NCBI GenBank assembly: GCA_001599595.1
Contig: BCHH01000003.1
Location: forward strand, 1,090,421-1,154,420
Origin: Beverwykella pulmonaria
Lineage: Eukaryota; Ascomycota; Dothideomycetes; Pleosporales; Melanommataceae
Direction of reading: 5' to 3'
DNA length: 64,000 nucleotides
Shown: one piece after another, positions 34,624-46,699 of the stretch
Numbering within the stretch: the first letter of the stretch is position 1
Layout: each line of letters starts with the position of its first letter
The notes under the pieces: generated by a model
The model's database searches: none
Told to the model about the DNA's origin: nothing
Seen by the model: only the letters and a program-made list of their open reading frames with translations
Program-made: the position numbers and the translations under genes

Positions 34624-34945
34624 TATAGTGAATGTCAGTGCCGTAATCCACTGGTATATTGACCAGGGAGCATTGTGGTCTTATATGCGTTTCCTGCCGC
34701 AACACTTCACAAGGGGTAGATACGACGCATATGCATGGAGCCTGATCTGCTCTGCGCCCTGCAGAGCCTTTGAAGCTGCTGCGTAAATTTCGGGCTTAAA
34801 AGAGTTCATTCATGGAAGGGACATGCAGTTTTGATTGTTTATTACCGTCCATTTCTTTAGGTAGCAGCAACCTCTATGCCTTCACCTTCCTGCCGTTCCG
34901 TGTTAGAAAAGGGACACTTCTTTCCGTCGTCAGCTAAGAGTGACA

Positions 34946-37636
34946 TCAACCATTCTGCCTCCTTGGCATATCTACGAGGCGAGGTGTCTCAGCCAAGATT
35001 CCGTCCTCATTCATGTCCCACAACAAAATATGACGTGACCCGACAATGATAACAAAGCACGCCAGCAACTCAAGAGTTTGTTCCTGCATCGGTTCCTGCA
35101 TGTCATTGCTCTCGATCTTGATCTTTCTTAGTTGTTGCACATCATTGCTCTTGATATAACTGGTTAGTTGCGGGGCTTCTTTTTCCTTGACCCATTCTTG
35201 AATTGTGTAGATTCTGTCCTTGTTGTTTTTGTCCCGGTGGATTTTGTCCCAGGAGCCGAATCTGAGCTGAAGAATTTGCTGGAGGTTGTACTCGCAGAGA
35301 GTGTCTGCTTTATCGACAACGCCTCTACCACGCATATCCAGGTAGTTGATTCGGTAGAACTTCCATTCAGTAACGATTAGTTGTCTAGAAGTCTGGAGGA
35401 GAAGATCAATTCGGCCGTTTGTTCGGTTTGGCTACACGAGACGTTAGATATCGTCTAGCTAATGGCAAGTAATGAATTACCTTTATCACCTTGAACTCAA
35501 CGCGTGGAGCAAGATCAGGGTTTCGCATGAGGCAGAAATAGAAGCTATCCCGATGCTTTTCTTCATTTGTTTGGGTAAGATCTGTGTAGTTGTTGTCCCG
35601 TTGCGTCATCAATTCTCGATAACAAGCCAGTGTTGGTTCGAGTTCCCCTTCGGCAGCGAGAAGCTTAAGTGCTTCTGGGAGAGTTTGACGTAGGTCAAAT
35701 CTATCGAGAACTGCGCCAGCGATTCGCTCTGCCGCAACACTATTTGGTATCTTGAGGTGCTTTGTCGGCTCTCGCAGGTCAAACGTAAGGCCGCCAAAGT
35801 AGACGACTAGTGAACGCCACGATCCTTCGCCTTTAGCCCCCTCACTCTAGAAGAGATTTAAGTTAGCACAAACAGGGGCTGGGGCTAAGATATTAACATA
35901 CCAAGTCTTGAAGCGTAAATTCGGATTTGAATCGGTGGTACTCGATAGGCGCAAAGTCTCCATTTTCATCGCGCTTTAGTGCGTTCTCAAAGTCTCTTAT
36001 CACATGCGCTGAACTAGCACACAACTTAAGAAAGTCCTCAGATACTTCAGAGTTTTCCGGGTCTTCAGTGCGTGGTCGTCGCTTCCGAATAAGAGACTCA
36101 AGATATGCCAAGCATGTCTCTGTGTTGTAAACCGTTTTGACCTTTTCATGTTGACAGAAATGATATCCGTTGAACCATGTAGTCATATCTGAAAGAGAAT
36201 CGTCGCAGGCTTTACGGACATCAAAAAGAGAATCGTTGGAGGCCTTATGGCTTTCGAAGATTCTCGTCAGGGCCTCATCCAAGTCCGAATATGTCAAACC
36301 ACAGAGCCCGGATAAGTCACTCTCGAATGACATATTTGTCGCCACATTAAACACACTGCCGAGAGCGGATAAGGAGAGCGGTGAGATTCCCGTGATGAAA
36401 ATTCTTCGGATTTGGTACTCGTCCTGGCCCAATAACTTTATTGTACCCCAGAAGGATTTGAAAGCCCTTTCAGCTACTTTTTTGTCCCAAGTGATCGAAT
36501 TGTCTGCGGATCCAAGTGAGTTGAGGTAGGTATTAGAAAACGAATCGTACTCATCAACGAGTACGTAGATTCCTTCAGCAAGTCCCTTGTCTTGCTGAAT
36601 CGCAGACCAAACTAACTGGACACACTCCTGAAGACTAATGTTGGGAAACTCTGGGTTAATATGTTGATATAGATTAGCAAGGTTTCCGCCCAAGTAGGCA
36701 ACATATTTGTTATAGAACTTCTTGATGGACTGATTTAAGAAACAGGTGAATGCCTTATTCGTCTGCGCAGGGTCTGAACCACTGTCGATCGCGGAAAAAT
36801 CAAATTTCAAGACGAAGAACTGTCCAGGCGTAACCGTTCCATTGTCAATATCGTTTTGCACATCAAGGCCCTACAGTGATTGAAAGAGAAGTAAGTTCTC
36901 ACGTCAAGGCAATTAAGGATATTATTGCATACCTTGTAGAGTGATTTATGTTCCTCTGCATACTGAAGACCGTGGAAATGTTCCAGCATGCTTATAGTTA
37001 GTGATTTGCCGAATCGACGTGGGCGGCAGAAAAGGATAGAATTTCCGCATTCCTGCAACTTGGAGATATAACTAGTGCGATCGAAGTAACCATGGCCCTC
37101 TTCCCGTAAAAAATTGGAAAAAGTCGGATTTATCCCAGATTGAAAGGTTTTTAGCTCGCCGTTAATCATCAGGCTACTATTGCTGACTCGTCTCTTTGGT
37201 GAAGGCGGTATGTGGGCGTGAGGCGGACTCTTCCTCTTTCTCGTCTCAGGGTCTGTGGTGTGTTCTGTTGCCATAATATGGATTAGTGTAAAGAGAACAA
37301 AGGTGCGTGGTCGGTGGACTTACCGGTGCTGGTATCTTGCTCCTTCGCTTTCTGTACCATACCGGCGGTCTCCCCTCCCGCTATCTCACTTGCTAGAGTC
37401 GCGAGATTCATGAGAGAGCCAGGAGACAGATTGGTGAACTCTTTGAAGAACTTCCCATTGTCAATGAGAGACATTAAGGCATACCCTCGGATCTGTTCCG
37501 CTTTGAATATCTCAAATTCGGCATCTTCGAGCACGTTCGGTCGATTTTGTTGGATCCAGTTAAGCAGCTCCTCTGCATTCCAACTTTTTATGCTCTCGAT
37601 CGTGGGCAAGGCCTGGCTGGCCTGCTTGGAGTCCAT
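34946..37636 (-). CDS. SAM-like / AAA-ATPase-like / PD-(D/E)XK nuclease (DUF1703) protein
   Basis: 821 aa protein from five exons (high to low): 37636-37324, 37264-36933, 36870-35902, 35846-35481, 35431-34946; introns 49-62 bp, total 2466 nt. Residues 10-90 resemble a SAM-like helical domain (IKSWNAEELLNWIQQ... IRGYALMSLIDNGKFF). A basic linker follows (ETRKRKSPPHAHIPPSPKRR). The AAA-ATPase-like domain begins near 130 with the P-loop CRPRRFGKS (Lys191) and Walker B YVLVDEYDSF (Asp321-Glu322). The DUF1703 nuclease domain ends the protein; Asp669 (GRIDLLL), Glu682 and Lys684 (VTEWKF) form the PD-(D/E)XK site. All key residues are intact. Cellular role unknown; such ATPase-nuclease proteins are expanded and patchy in fungi. 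The start MDSKQASQ was chosen because the upstream frame is Ser/Pro-rich promoter-like sequence. A hAT remnant abuts its promoter. Confidence 0.85.
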
Positions 37637-37814
37637 GGTGGACGTAGGCAGAAGCGAGCACCAGCAGGCGTAGGAGTGGTGGTAGGGCAAGCGAGTAGAA
37701 AGAGAAGGCGCAGCGGCCAACCAGTGGACGATATTAGGGTCAGAATTCGAAGATGGGGAGAGAAGAAAAGCTTTGTTGGGGATAATGGTGGTTGGGCTAA
37801 GTTTGTTGGAGAAG

Positions 37815-39079
37815 AGTGGCGACACAAACAACTTTGTGACGCGCGTGCCAAGACACGGAAGACCGCTAAACCTAAACAGGGTACCTCGCCACTCCCTCTG
37901 TGGGATGTATTCAAAGCCGCCGCCGCAAGTACCGATAACGAGACCTATACCGATATTCTACTGCAATCAGAAGTAGCCTCAGCGGCGCCTGAGGAAAGGA
38001 CAAAGAAGCGTGGACGCAAGAGGAATGCAGATGAGGCGTTTATGGGCATGGAGAGCGTAACTGTGCTTCAGAAGCTTCATAACATCATGGTATGGCTTCA
38101 GAACTCAACTACACGTATGGATCGGTGGCGTGATAAGGTAGGTATCCTACTAGGGGTCGATAACGCGACGCGATGGTCGTCATGGCATACGTTAATCGGC
38201 AAAGTACTTAAAAGATGCGTACGACTAGGCCCTCGGCGACAACGTCGTAACAGGCGCGGATTGGGATTATCTATAAATTACTCCAACCCTTTGCTTCAGC
38301 GAAATTGTGGATAGAAGGAGACAAAGCATTATTAGCACAAATTGTTAATGGCTATGGATTTATTACTAGCCTTTTATGAGAAAGAGAAGGTAATAAATAC
38401 AGTGCTAATACTCTTAACACTACCCGCTGACATTGAATAGAAAGCCCATACAGTCAATCGAGATGATCGCGTGCTTCACTCCATTGATATGGGATGGTTT
38501 GTACTCAATAAATACTATATCCTTACGGACGACTCTCCCGCGTACGCCGCCGCAGTTCTACTCGATCCCACGAAACGCCTAGCCTACATTAAGAAGAATT
38601 GGCCACCGGAATGGCATTCCAACGTGATTAAGAGAGTCACACAACTTTGGGAAGCAGAATATAAGAACAAACGAGTCTTGGAGCCATCGCAAGATTTAAC
38701 CAAGCGCACGACAACGGAGGAAGAGGTGGAGAAGAAGAAGAATGGGTACAATGAGGAGTTTAGTGAGGTGATTGATGCTATATCGGTTGAGCTACCAACG
38801 CCTGAAGCCGAGGATAATCTCGAAGCCTTTATCTCACACTCGGTTATCAAACTGGATGAAGGAGAGACGGCTCTCTCATGGTGGTTGAAACAACGGAAGA
38901 GATATCCGTGTCTTAGCTGCATGGCTATAGATATCCTCTCAATACCACCACAGTCAGTTGAGCCAGAGAGAACCTTTTCTGGTGCTCGTCGGACGATGTC
39001 ATGGGATAGGCTGTCGATGACGGTCCTTACGCTTTAAAAGGTGGAGTGTTTGGGTAACTGGTTAAAGCATGGGCATATT
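37815..39079 (+). mobile_element. 5'-truncated hAT transposon, left part
   Basis: The + strand encodes the middle and C-terminus of a hAT transposase. Frame 37815-38230 includes LQKLHNIMVWLQNSTTRMDRW and LGVDNATRWSSWHTLIGKVL. A stop-containing gap follows. Then 38471-39037 has GWFVLNKYYILTDDSPAYAA, AAVLLDPTKRLAYIK and the dimerisation domain WWLKQRKRYPCLSCMAIDIL, PPQSVEPERTFSGARRTMSW. A TAA at 39035-39037 stands where the family continues (CAA to TAA fits C-to-T decay), after which GNWLKHGHI runs to 39079. The reading continues at 40601 beyond a LINE insertion. No left terminal repeat or N-terminal BED finger was found, so it is truncated beside the promoter of the AAA/nuclease gene. It differs from the hAT at 4.4 kb. 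Confidence 0.8.
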
Positions 39080-40589
39080 ATTATTATTATTTCTATTTAC
39101 CGTCTGTTACCAGCCCTCTATAGAGCTATGCAGACTATTGCCTTAGGAAAAACCTATATACAAGGAAAACCTTGCGTGTGCCTTATGTGCTGTTTGTACG
39201 CTCTTGAGCGTATATAGCTTCTTTTCCTTAACTCTCAACCGCCCGTCCTGTCACGCTTGCCCCGTACAGGGGAAATCAAGAAAAGGGATTGAGTATAAGA
39301 GATAGTGAGGGTATGAGTAGGAAAGTAGGGGCGTAAGCGGGTAAGAGTTTTAGTTCAGTTCAGATAGTCGCTTCGCCGTCGTTGTTCCTTCGTTCCCGCA
39401 ATGATAGCCCGTCTGCCTGTTAGTATCCATTGACTGCTTCATTTCTAGCTCCTTTGCCACTGTAAATTGCCGTAAGACGTTCTGTTGTATAAACCACTTT
39501 GCTACTACTCTTGCCTAAGGGAGATCGCCCAACACTACTAGTAGGCGTTCACTGCGCAGGTGAGGCATTAGTGTCCCGCAGTCGTATCTCGGGCAGTGGA
39601 AGATTACGTGTTGTACAGTCTGTTTGTGCCATCCGCACGTGCATTCCTTTGTGACGCCAGGGACATGCCAGGCAGTTAGCTATTTATTTAGTCTGATTGC
39701 TTCTGTGCGCATGAGAAATAGTGCTGTTGACTAAGCCTTTGTAAGATTGTTGTATAGCTAGCTTGGACCCTTCACCCATGCTTCGCGCCACGTTGTCTCA
39801 CTTTAGCTCGCCCTATGCTTTCTCCACTGTTTTGCCCATTCTAGGTCTAGCCATATTCTAGCTGGTTGTTTTGCTTGGTTGGTTCGGTTGGTTCAGTTGG
39901 TTTGGTTTAACTTGTTTTGTAGTTGTCGCTGGCGTGTTGCCTAGTGTTCGTTCCATCCTTGTATCTCAGCCGTCCTTGCTTTTGCTATGGTCCTTGTTGT
40001 CTCGCTTTGGGTTGGTGGTTTCTCCGTGCGTCCGTTTCGGCGTCGCGTAGCCATCGAGTCCCATACGGCTTGCGTTGTCTGTGATATTTCCTGTTCCACT
40101 AACGTATGCGCTGTACGGTCCGCGTATTGCATTGCTTGTTCTTCCGCCCATAGGTCTAGTGGGGGAACCCCTATCTCGCGCTCAATAGCTGCACGAGGGG
40201 TTCCTTGTAGGCTCCTATGGCTTTCTGTAGGCATCTCTTCTAGATATCCGCAAGTGGCTTCATCGTGCTGGCCGGCAGTGGTTTTCAGTCGGGTCGCAGG
40301 CTCCACACCTGCGAGCCGTACATCATTGCTAGCCTGACCACAACCGTGTACAGGAGTCTTGATCTGTGCATTGAGGTTCCCCATATTGACGCGGTAATAC
40401 GTGCCATCGCGTTGAACAATTCTTCTCCGCGTCTAGCTGCCTCAGTAGTGTGTTCTTTCCATTGCATCTTGGGGTCGACCCATATTCCTAGGATCCGAAT
40501 TGTCTTTTGGCAGACCTCTGCCTCCTCGCCGTTGATCCGTACTGTACTCGCTAGGTCCCTGTTGTTTCCCCTTCTTCTAGTAAAGAAAT
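39080..40589 (-). mobile_element. 5'-truncated LINE (non-LTR retrotransposon) nested in hAT
   Basis: On the minus strand a decayed LINE 3' end reads RITASIWGTSMHRSRLLYTV followed by VVRLAMMYGSQVW. This is the end of a Tad/I-like reverse transcriptase ORF, just before its RNase H part. Degenerate sequence follows, with a Cys/His segment CTCGWHKQTVQHVIFHCPR near 39600-39650. The element ends in AATAATAAT-type tail repeats (39080-39091). The 11 bp ATGGGCATATT occurs at both ends (39069-39079 and 40590-40600) as the target duplication. It interrupts the hAT transposase exactly between GHI and QAVV. Most of the element (5' end, endonuclease) is missing, as is usual for truncated LINE insertions. 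Confidence 0.85.
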
Positions 40590-40600
40590 ATGGGCATATT

Positions 40601-40669
40601 CAGGCAGTTGTGGATGATGATGATGATAGTTTCCCAGATGAGATGGAAACACATTTAGATGAAATTGAT
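40601..40669 (+). mobile_element. hAT transposon, right part after LINE insertion
   Basis: The last codons of the hAT transposase resume here in frame with 39079: QAVVDDDDDSFPDEMETHL and the stop at 40667-40669. The region just after (GTAGTACGCGTGCGTAC near 40734) may contain the element's end, but no matching left end exists. Confidence 0.75.
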
Positions 40670-42648
40670 TGATTGGTAGTTCTTTTTACAACAAAACTGT
40701 ATCTAGAGAGTGGTGAGGGTGTCGCGTGAGCGTAGTACGCGTGCGTACTAGGTTCGCGCGAACTTCGCATTTGCCCAGGTATGTCCTCTTGCGTTTCCTG
40801 GGCCTGTCGGGAATGATGATGGGGCGCTCTGCCACTCGTTAGCCAATACCTTACAGTCCATCAGGGACCATACCTTTCAAGCCCACTTCGTGAACCTCGG
40901 GGGTGGTAGTCTCGGGAGCGGGAGCGGGAGCGGTGGTCTCGGAAGCAGGAGCGGTAGTATCACAATGGCCTGCGTCGGCGGTCTCGGAAACTTGGGGAGC
41001 GGCTTTGTAGGGGGGTAGGCTGGCGGCCTCGGGCTCTTGACAACCGGTTAGGTCAACAATCTCCATCTCGGTCTCAGTCTCCATCCGATTCACAACGCGG
41101 ATTCAACCATCACTTATTAGCATGCTACCATGAACCACCTCTCAATGAGATGATAGACACACCAAGAAGCAGCGGATTCGTGTTATAGTGTGGACAAAAG
41201 CAAGTTGCCTGGGACGAAATCTAGCCTAGGGCAGTGCAGTACAATGCCTCTGTAGGATCTTCGTTGATGGCAAGACAACGAGTACTAGGAGCTCTGAGCC
41301 CACACTCGCGCTTTATAATAAAAGCCGGAACGCTCTACACAATTGCGTCGAGGATCATAGTATTCGTAACAAATCAGAGACCTTGCGCTTCTACCGTGTT
41401 GCAGATATGTGGGTTCATGCTCCATGCTGGCAGAGGTTCCTCAGAGGCACGAAGTCACTATTAAGGAGCCGCGGACTAGCCTGCCTTTATTGTCCATTTG
41501 ATAATGCTATGCCTGAATCCATGCTCGAATCCCAACGAGCCTTCCTAATTACCAAGATATGAACGATCATGTGGAGTATTGTCTGCAGCGTCTAGAATGG
41601 CAGCAAGCCTCCCACGACCAACGGCATTTAACCGTGGGCCCAGTAATTGCACTTCGATCACTCACTGTAGGTACCCATCAACCATCATCCCAGCCACGCC
41701 AAACTTTTCTTCGCCACTCCCATTAAGGTAATAGGACGCTTGAGTATCTGCCGTCTCTCACTGCTCTTCTCTGTCAACGTCCTCATATCCTCGACCTTCA
41801 TTTTCCTATACATTACACTTACCACGAAATCTAAGAAGCCTACTGAGCAGCCTTATCCGTATAGGGAGGGTAGGTATGCGCAGTTAAGATCACTAGGGCG
41901 CTAGCTAATCACGAAAGCATCCAACGTCACTACAAGGATTTTGAACACATTTTTCTTAGCGCGACGTCATAAACTTACTACAAGTTCCTTGTACTGCAGA
42001 CGTAGCTGGCAGAGTTCAAACTAGCGATCCTCTTCCCTGTTAGCTTTCGCGACTTCTTCAATAGAGCGTATTGCGGCTGTTGATAGGATTATTAGCACGT
42101 TAAGATTGGCTGCAGCTCAGGCGGTTGCTTCTCTGTGGTCTGTGTGGGCAATGGCTTAGACGCCAATTATAGAAACAAGCAATAGGCTTTTGTACTTTTT
42201 TTCTAAACAACTTCAACAGACAGGTCCTGGCTAGTTACATGTCTTCGCATCTAGGGGCGTAGGCGGTGCTAGTTGAATGCTAAGATGTCAGTTCAATACG
42301 CTCTCTGGAAAGAACCAGAAGCGGGTGCCAGAGTTCAACTGCTCTGAGAGAATCACAAAATGAATGTAGGTTGACCCAGCGATGCTAGGATCGCATTCTT
42401 ATGTGCTCAGTTTGGCCTCGCGTGGAGAATAGGTATCTAAGTAATTGACAGCACTTAAGCTGTTGATGATGGTGAACAAAAGGGAGAGAAATTCGGGATT
42501 CTTCAAGCGTTGCGTGAGACTGCGTTATGTGTTCAATGGAATGTTTTGCGTCTATGGTAGTTGAACCAACGTGGGTGAATAGACTAGCACGTGGGACCAC
42601 GGAAAGCGGGCTCGGGCGACATCATCATTCGGTGTTCTCCGAAATTTT
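40670..42648. other. Intergenic, no convincing gene
   Basis: A minus-strand frame at 40851-41093 encodes a short Ala/Pro/Thr/Glu-rich low-complexity peptide; without homology or splice support I do not call it a gene. The rest, to the methyltransferase fossil at 42649, has no long frame. Confidence 0.45.
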
Positions 42649-43251
42649 ATGAGCCTGTCTCTCCTGTACTCCTCCACCGCCATGAATATCATCTCCTTGC
42701 GCACGCGCGCTATTCTTCAACCGCGCCAACTGGCCCTGACTAGTCTCGCTACGTTCTCAATGGCTGCCCCAACCCACGATTCGAGTTTTCCATGGCTAGT
42801 ACGCAAGCACTTCCCGCGTCACTCTGCGTGGTCCTATACCTCCGCAGACTTTTCGCAATACGATGGGTCCCCAGACGACGACTTGTACGCCCATCCGCGC
42901 TTTGTCACGCACATGGACAACGCGGCGATTGCGAAACTCCGCGATTCTTATTCCCAAGTCCTCCCGCGATCAGGCCGAATACTAGACCTCTGTTCGAGCG
43001 GGATAAGTCACTATCCTGAAACTATTGAGGGCGCCGTGCGAAATGAGTATAGTCATACTCGGACTGGTACGCAAGGCCCCTTGAAAGACTCGTGGAAGAT
43101 CCAGAGCGTGAAGCAAGTAGTGTACGCTCATTTCGGACCCGAAGGTTGCAACGGAGTCGATGATGAAGCACAGACCATAGTCTTCGGATTGATGCCCTCC
43201 AACACGATTTTCCAAACCGTGGGCGTGAACATGCTAATGTATGCGGCTTGA
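42649..43251 (+). pseudogene. Truncated SAM-dependent methyltransferase-like fossil
   Basis: An open frame of 200 codons. Its first half matches a fungal/algal methyltransferase-like family: FPWLVRKHFPRHSAW, AHPRFVTHMDNAAIAKLRDS and, at the SAM-binding loop, GRILDLCSSGISHYPE. Beyond this the frame wanders: KDSWKIQSV still resembles the family, but the rest (Rossmann strands 3-5) is missing. A signal-like or mitochondrial start (MNIISLRTRAILQPRQLALT) precedes the domain. The loss of the C-terminal half implies a non-functional copy; splicing cannot be excluded but no suitable exon was seen downstream. Confidence 0.5.
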
Positions 43252-43837
43252 TGTCGCTCCGGTACACTCACAGCGCACGACAGCATCGCGATGATGACTT
43301 CTTTAAACATGGTATTCTGCAGTGAGTGTCCGAGGAGCCACAATCCGAGCATTTTCTCATACGCATTCTTCTCTGTTTGTTCCTTGTTCTCAGACTGCGT
43401 AGTCTAGAGACTCGCCAAACCGGTTTGAGTCCACGCCACCTACACTCCGAGATCATGCTTGTCGGGCGAGGTAGCTAAGGTGGGGTAGGGCCCTTGAGAT
43501 CGGGTTACTTCATTCACCAAGTAACAGGTTGAAGTTTTCCATCTTCGTTGCGATTGGGTGGAAGCTAAGTATGCGGGACAAGGCCCCCAACGAGGAACAC
43601 TTATAACCAAGTCATACTATTGTATGATTCCAGAACAAGAAAGCTTCACGTAGTGTCTACGTAGGTGTCTCATGAATCAAACTCGCTCGAATACGAACAA
43701 CGAACAACGACGCTAGCTTCGGCATGTTCAAGTAGTTCAACACGATTGGACTCCGATGTAAGATATCGCACTGCGAGTACTATCTAACACTAAAATCCAC
43801 GCAGATTGCTTCACACAGACTCGTCCATCTACTCCAC
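43252..43837. other. Intergenic, no gene recognised
   Basis: Only short frames. It separates the methyltransferase fossil from the end of the leftward ABM-domain gene. Confidence 0.5.
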
Positions 43838-44612
43838 TCACAATTTCCCCAACTTCTCCTTCCCCAAAAATCCATCGACGAACTTGACCCTCACCGCGCC
43901 CTTCACACCCGTCCTATCCTTCCCATTCTGTGCCTGGTTCTCCGCAATCGCCTTATTCTTCACATGCACCTTCTCGACAAACTCCCAGCTCTCGTACACC
44001 TCCACCGTCCTGACTTCCTTCCCCTTCTCCGCGTCCGCCAGCACCGTGTAGCTCTTCGTTCCCTCCTCGTTGGCCGAAACGTACTCGACGACCGACGTCC
44101 AGCCCTTCAGCGCATTTGGAACGGACCCTGGGCTGTACTCAAAGTTGGCGAGGACAATGGCCGGGTTGTCTGAGACCGAGGGCGGGGATTTGGAGAGCTT
44201 GTTCGCGACGATGGGTAGCGTGGAGACTTCCGGGGCCCCGGCGAGGACGTCGCCTGTGGTGAAGAGGTCGATTAGGTCTTTTACGGGCTGGGTCGCGAGG
44301 TGGGAGTCGCTTGCTGCTTGGGATGCGTATCTGGCGAGTTGAGTACGGGAATTGGGTGAGTAGAGAGACATGGAGGGACGCACTCTTCGATCATGTATAG
44401 CACCGTTCCTGTCGTGTCTTCGACGGGGAGCGTAACGGCATATCGCAGAACGCCTGGCTCGTTGGGCTCAGAGAATTCGATGATTTTGTGGAATGCAGCG
44501 AGGGTCTGGATGAGGTCAATTCAGCGCCGGACCGGAGGGGCTGCCGTCTTACCTTCACTCTGGACTCCCTGTCCTTGCAGACGAGTCTTGCGGTGGTGAC
44601 AATTGGCGACAT
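43838..44612 (-). CDS. Antibiotic biosynthesis monooxygenase (ABM)-like protein
   Basis: Exons (high to low) 44612-44553, 44505-44384, 44330-43838; introns 47 and 53 bp; product 224 aa. The first 90 residues form a ferredoxin-like ABM domain: MSPIVTTARLVCKDRESRVK, then LAAFHKIIEFSEPNEPGVLR and YAVTLP, with YASQAASDSHLATQPVKDL. A second similar half follows (AIVLANFEYSPGSVPNALKG, VEVYESWEFVEKVHVKNKAI), so the protein is a tandem pair of related alpha/beta-barrel halves. Family members are small cofactor-independent oxygenases or stress proteins; the substrate is not predictable. It is an apparently intact single gene with no pathway neighbours within 2 kb. Confidence 0.8.
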
Positions 44613-46699
44613 GGTAAAGGCGATTGATTGTTGTAGGAGGGACAGAGTGCGGTGCGGTTGCGTTGTGGTTTTTGAGATGGGACCGGGAAGTATTCCGAGG
44701 CTCGGAACACCATTTCCGACCTGATGACGACTTACATCGTGGCTGCACGCGAACATTTCTTCTATACAAAGACTTTCCTCTTCTGTCTCTTACCCACCAT
44801 TCTCGCGATTCATATTAACCAACCTGGCGGATTTCTGGCCACCAGCGCCCACCACAGTGATCAGACGATCTCCTCTAGGAAGTAAACAGTTGTCCAACTT
44901 TTCCAAGCGCCGGCATCCGCCTACACCACCCGAACAGTACCCTACTGGGCCATCTTGCCGGTTGTTCTGTCCTCGCTGCGTGCGAATTTTACTGCAAAAG
45001 CATGGTGAAATACATGGCTCTGAGCTCACATGCGCTGGGGCCTCGAAATGGGTTGGCCAAGACCATCGAATGGAATGCGAGCGAAATTGGATCCACGAAG
45101 CGGCGGCGGAGGAGGGAAGGGCACCGCCACTAACCATCGAACATCATGTCGCGTTCATAGATATGGAGGAGTTCAAGAAGGCCGTGACGGAGAGAGCGAT
45201 CCTGTTGGACGGGGAAATAGGCGTCTTGGCCTGCGACACAGACTTGTAGCCGGCTCTGCGAGTGATCGAAAGCGACATGCGCTCCCAATTACGGACCTGG
45301 AAACCCCGTATTTCCTTGTCGCTGCTTTCCTTCCGATGATTGCCCGTGACCCCACTTAAAGATTATCCTGGCGGTGAAATCGACCGGCTCACCGCGAGCG
45401 TGACAGACGAAACCAGAGGCTGGCAATGAAGAAGCAGAACAGACCTAGTTTGCTTCATAAATAGAATCCCAAAGGGGGCTACCTTACAGGCGTTACTGCG
45501 CTCACTGTCCATTCGTGGACGGTTGAGGAAGGGCTAGAACAGAACACGTGCAATCTACAACGCGCTTAGATGGATGTCGGATCGGTCATACCGTCTGCTG
45601 GCTTTCGTCCATGAAGAATGGTTGGCTTGGCGGTCGCTACATGAGCGCCACCTGGGCCGTGCGGGAGCTTTTGCAAAAGAAAGGCGAGATGCTAGCGAAT
45701 TCGCATACGCTAATGAAGCGGTCCTCCGACACCGCATCCGATGGAGCAGAGTTGGTTCTACCCACTTCTAAGATTTTAGCATGGAATGAAACGGATGGGT
45801 AGGCCGCAGGTTGGTTCCTCCGGCAGTCTTCCAAAGGGGGTGGACCAGGCTGTCTCAATGGTCCAAGTGACATCCAACTCAGGCATTATGTGTCGTGGAG
45901 AACTATTGGGGGTAGGAAAGGCTAACGGCTTATCATGATCAAATGAATGGAGGCTCTGAAGATGCAAAACAAAGAATATACCGGTAGTTGGAATGGGTCA
46001 GGTAAGCACAGCTTCATGAACGGTGAAGGTGGTCCCAATGCTAGCCCGTACATAGCGCGAGCGACTCTTTACATGCTCTAGTGCCATCTCCACTGGGCAG
46101 CACCAACAGGGTGACAAAACCGCCGGGTACAGGTTCTGTCGATATTCGGCCAATGACCCCAGAGGCAATGCCTTGAGGCCAACATGTGTCGAACCACGTA
46201 CAAATTCCTGTTTGGGACGCATATTCCAGTCATAGGCATAAGCCCAATATGCCAAATAGGGAGGCTATGTGCCGGTAGTACTAGGATGGCCCTCCTGTGG
46301 AGGGTCCCAATCATGTTAGGCTCAACACATCTGAATCCCACAGTATACGTTACGCGAGAAGACATACACGAATTTGGGACTATCCAGCCAGCCCACCCTT
46401 CCCACTGTTCAAGGAAAGAACATGATTGAGGCGCTGCAATGGTTCACTCCATGCAGGAAAGTCTGCCATACTGAAGTGACAAGAGTGCAGTCTCACCACC
46501 TGTTACGCTATGCGGGTGATGATATAAGACGAATTGCAGGCTAGTGAGTCCGGCTTGCTTTTAGCCACAGCAGATCACTGCTGGAACCGCTGACAGGGTT
46601 GAGCCCCGCGCAAGGCTGGGCATGCCATACTCGTATATCCTTTCGGCCATATCCACCATCCTCGACGTGTAGTTTGTTTCTCAAACTCTACTCTCAACC
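44613..46699. other. Intergenic, no gene recognised
   Basis: Several frames of 60-130 codons on both strands without recognisable domains. It includes the promoter of the P450 gene at 46700. Confidence 0.45.

Noticed and set aside
37547..37815. Upstream extension of the second hAT frame
   Set aside because: This part is antisense to the start of the SAM-like/AAA/nuclease gene and has no transposase similarity.
40851..41093. Small Ala/Pro/Thr/Glu-rich minus-strand frame
   Set aside because: Low complexity, no homologue known to me, no splice or promoter support.
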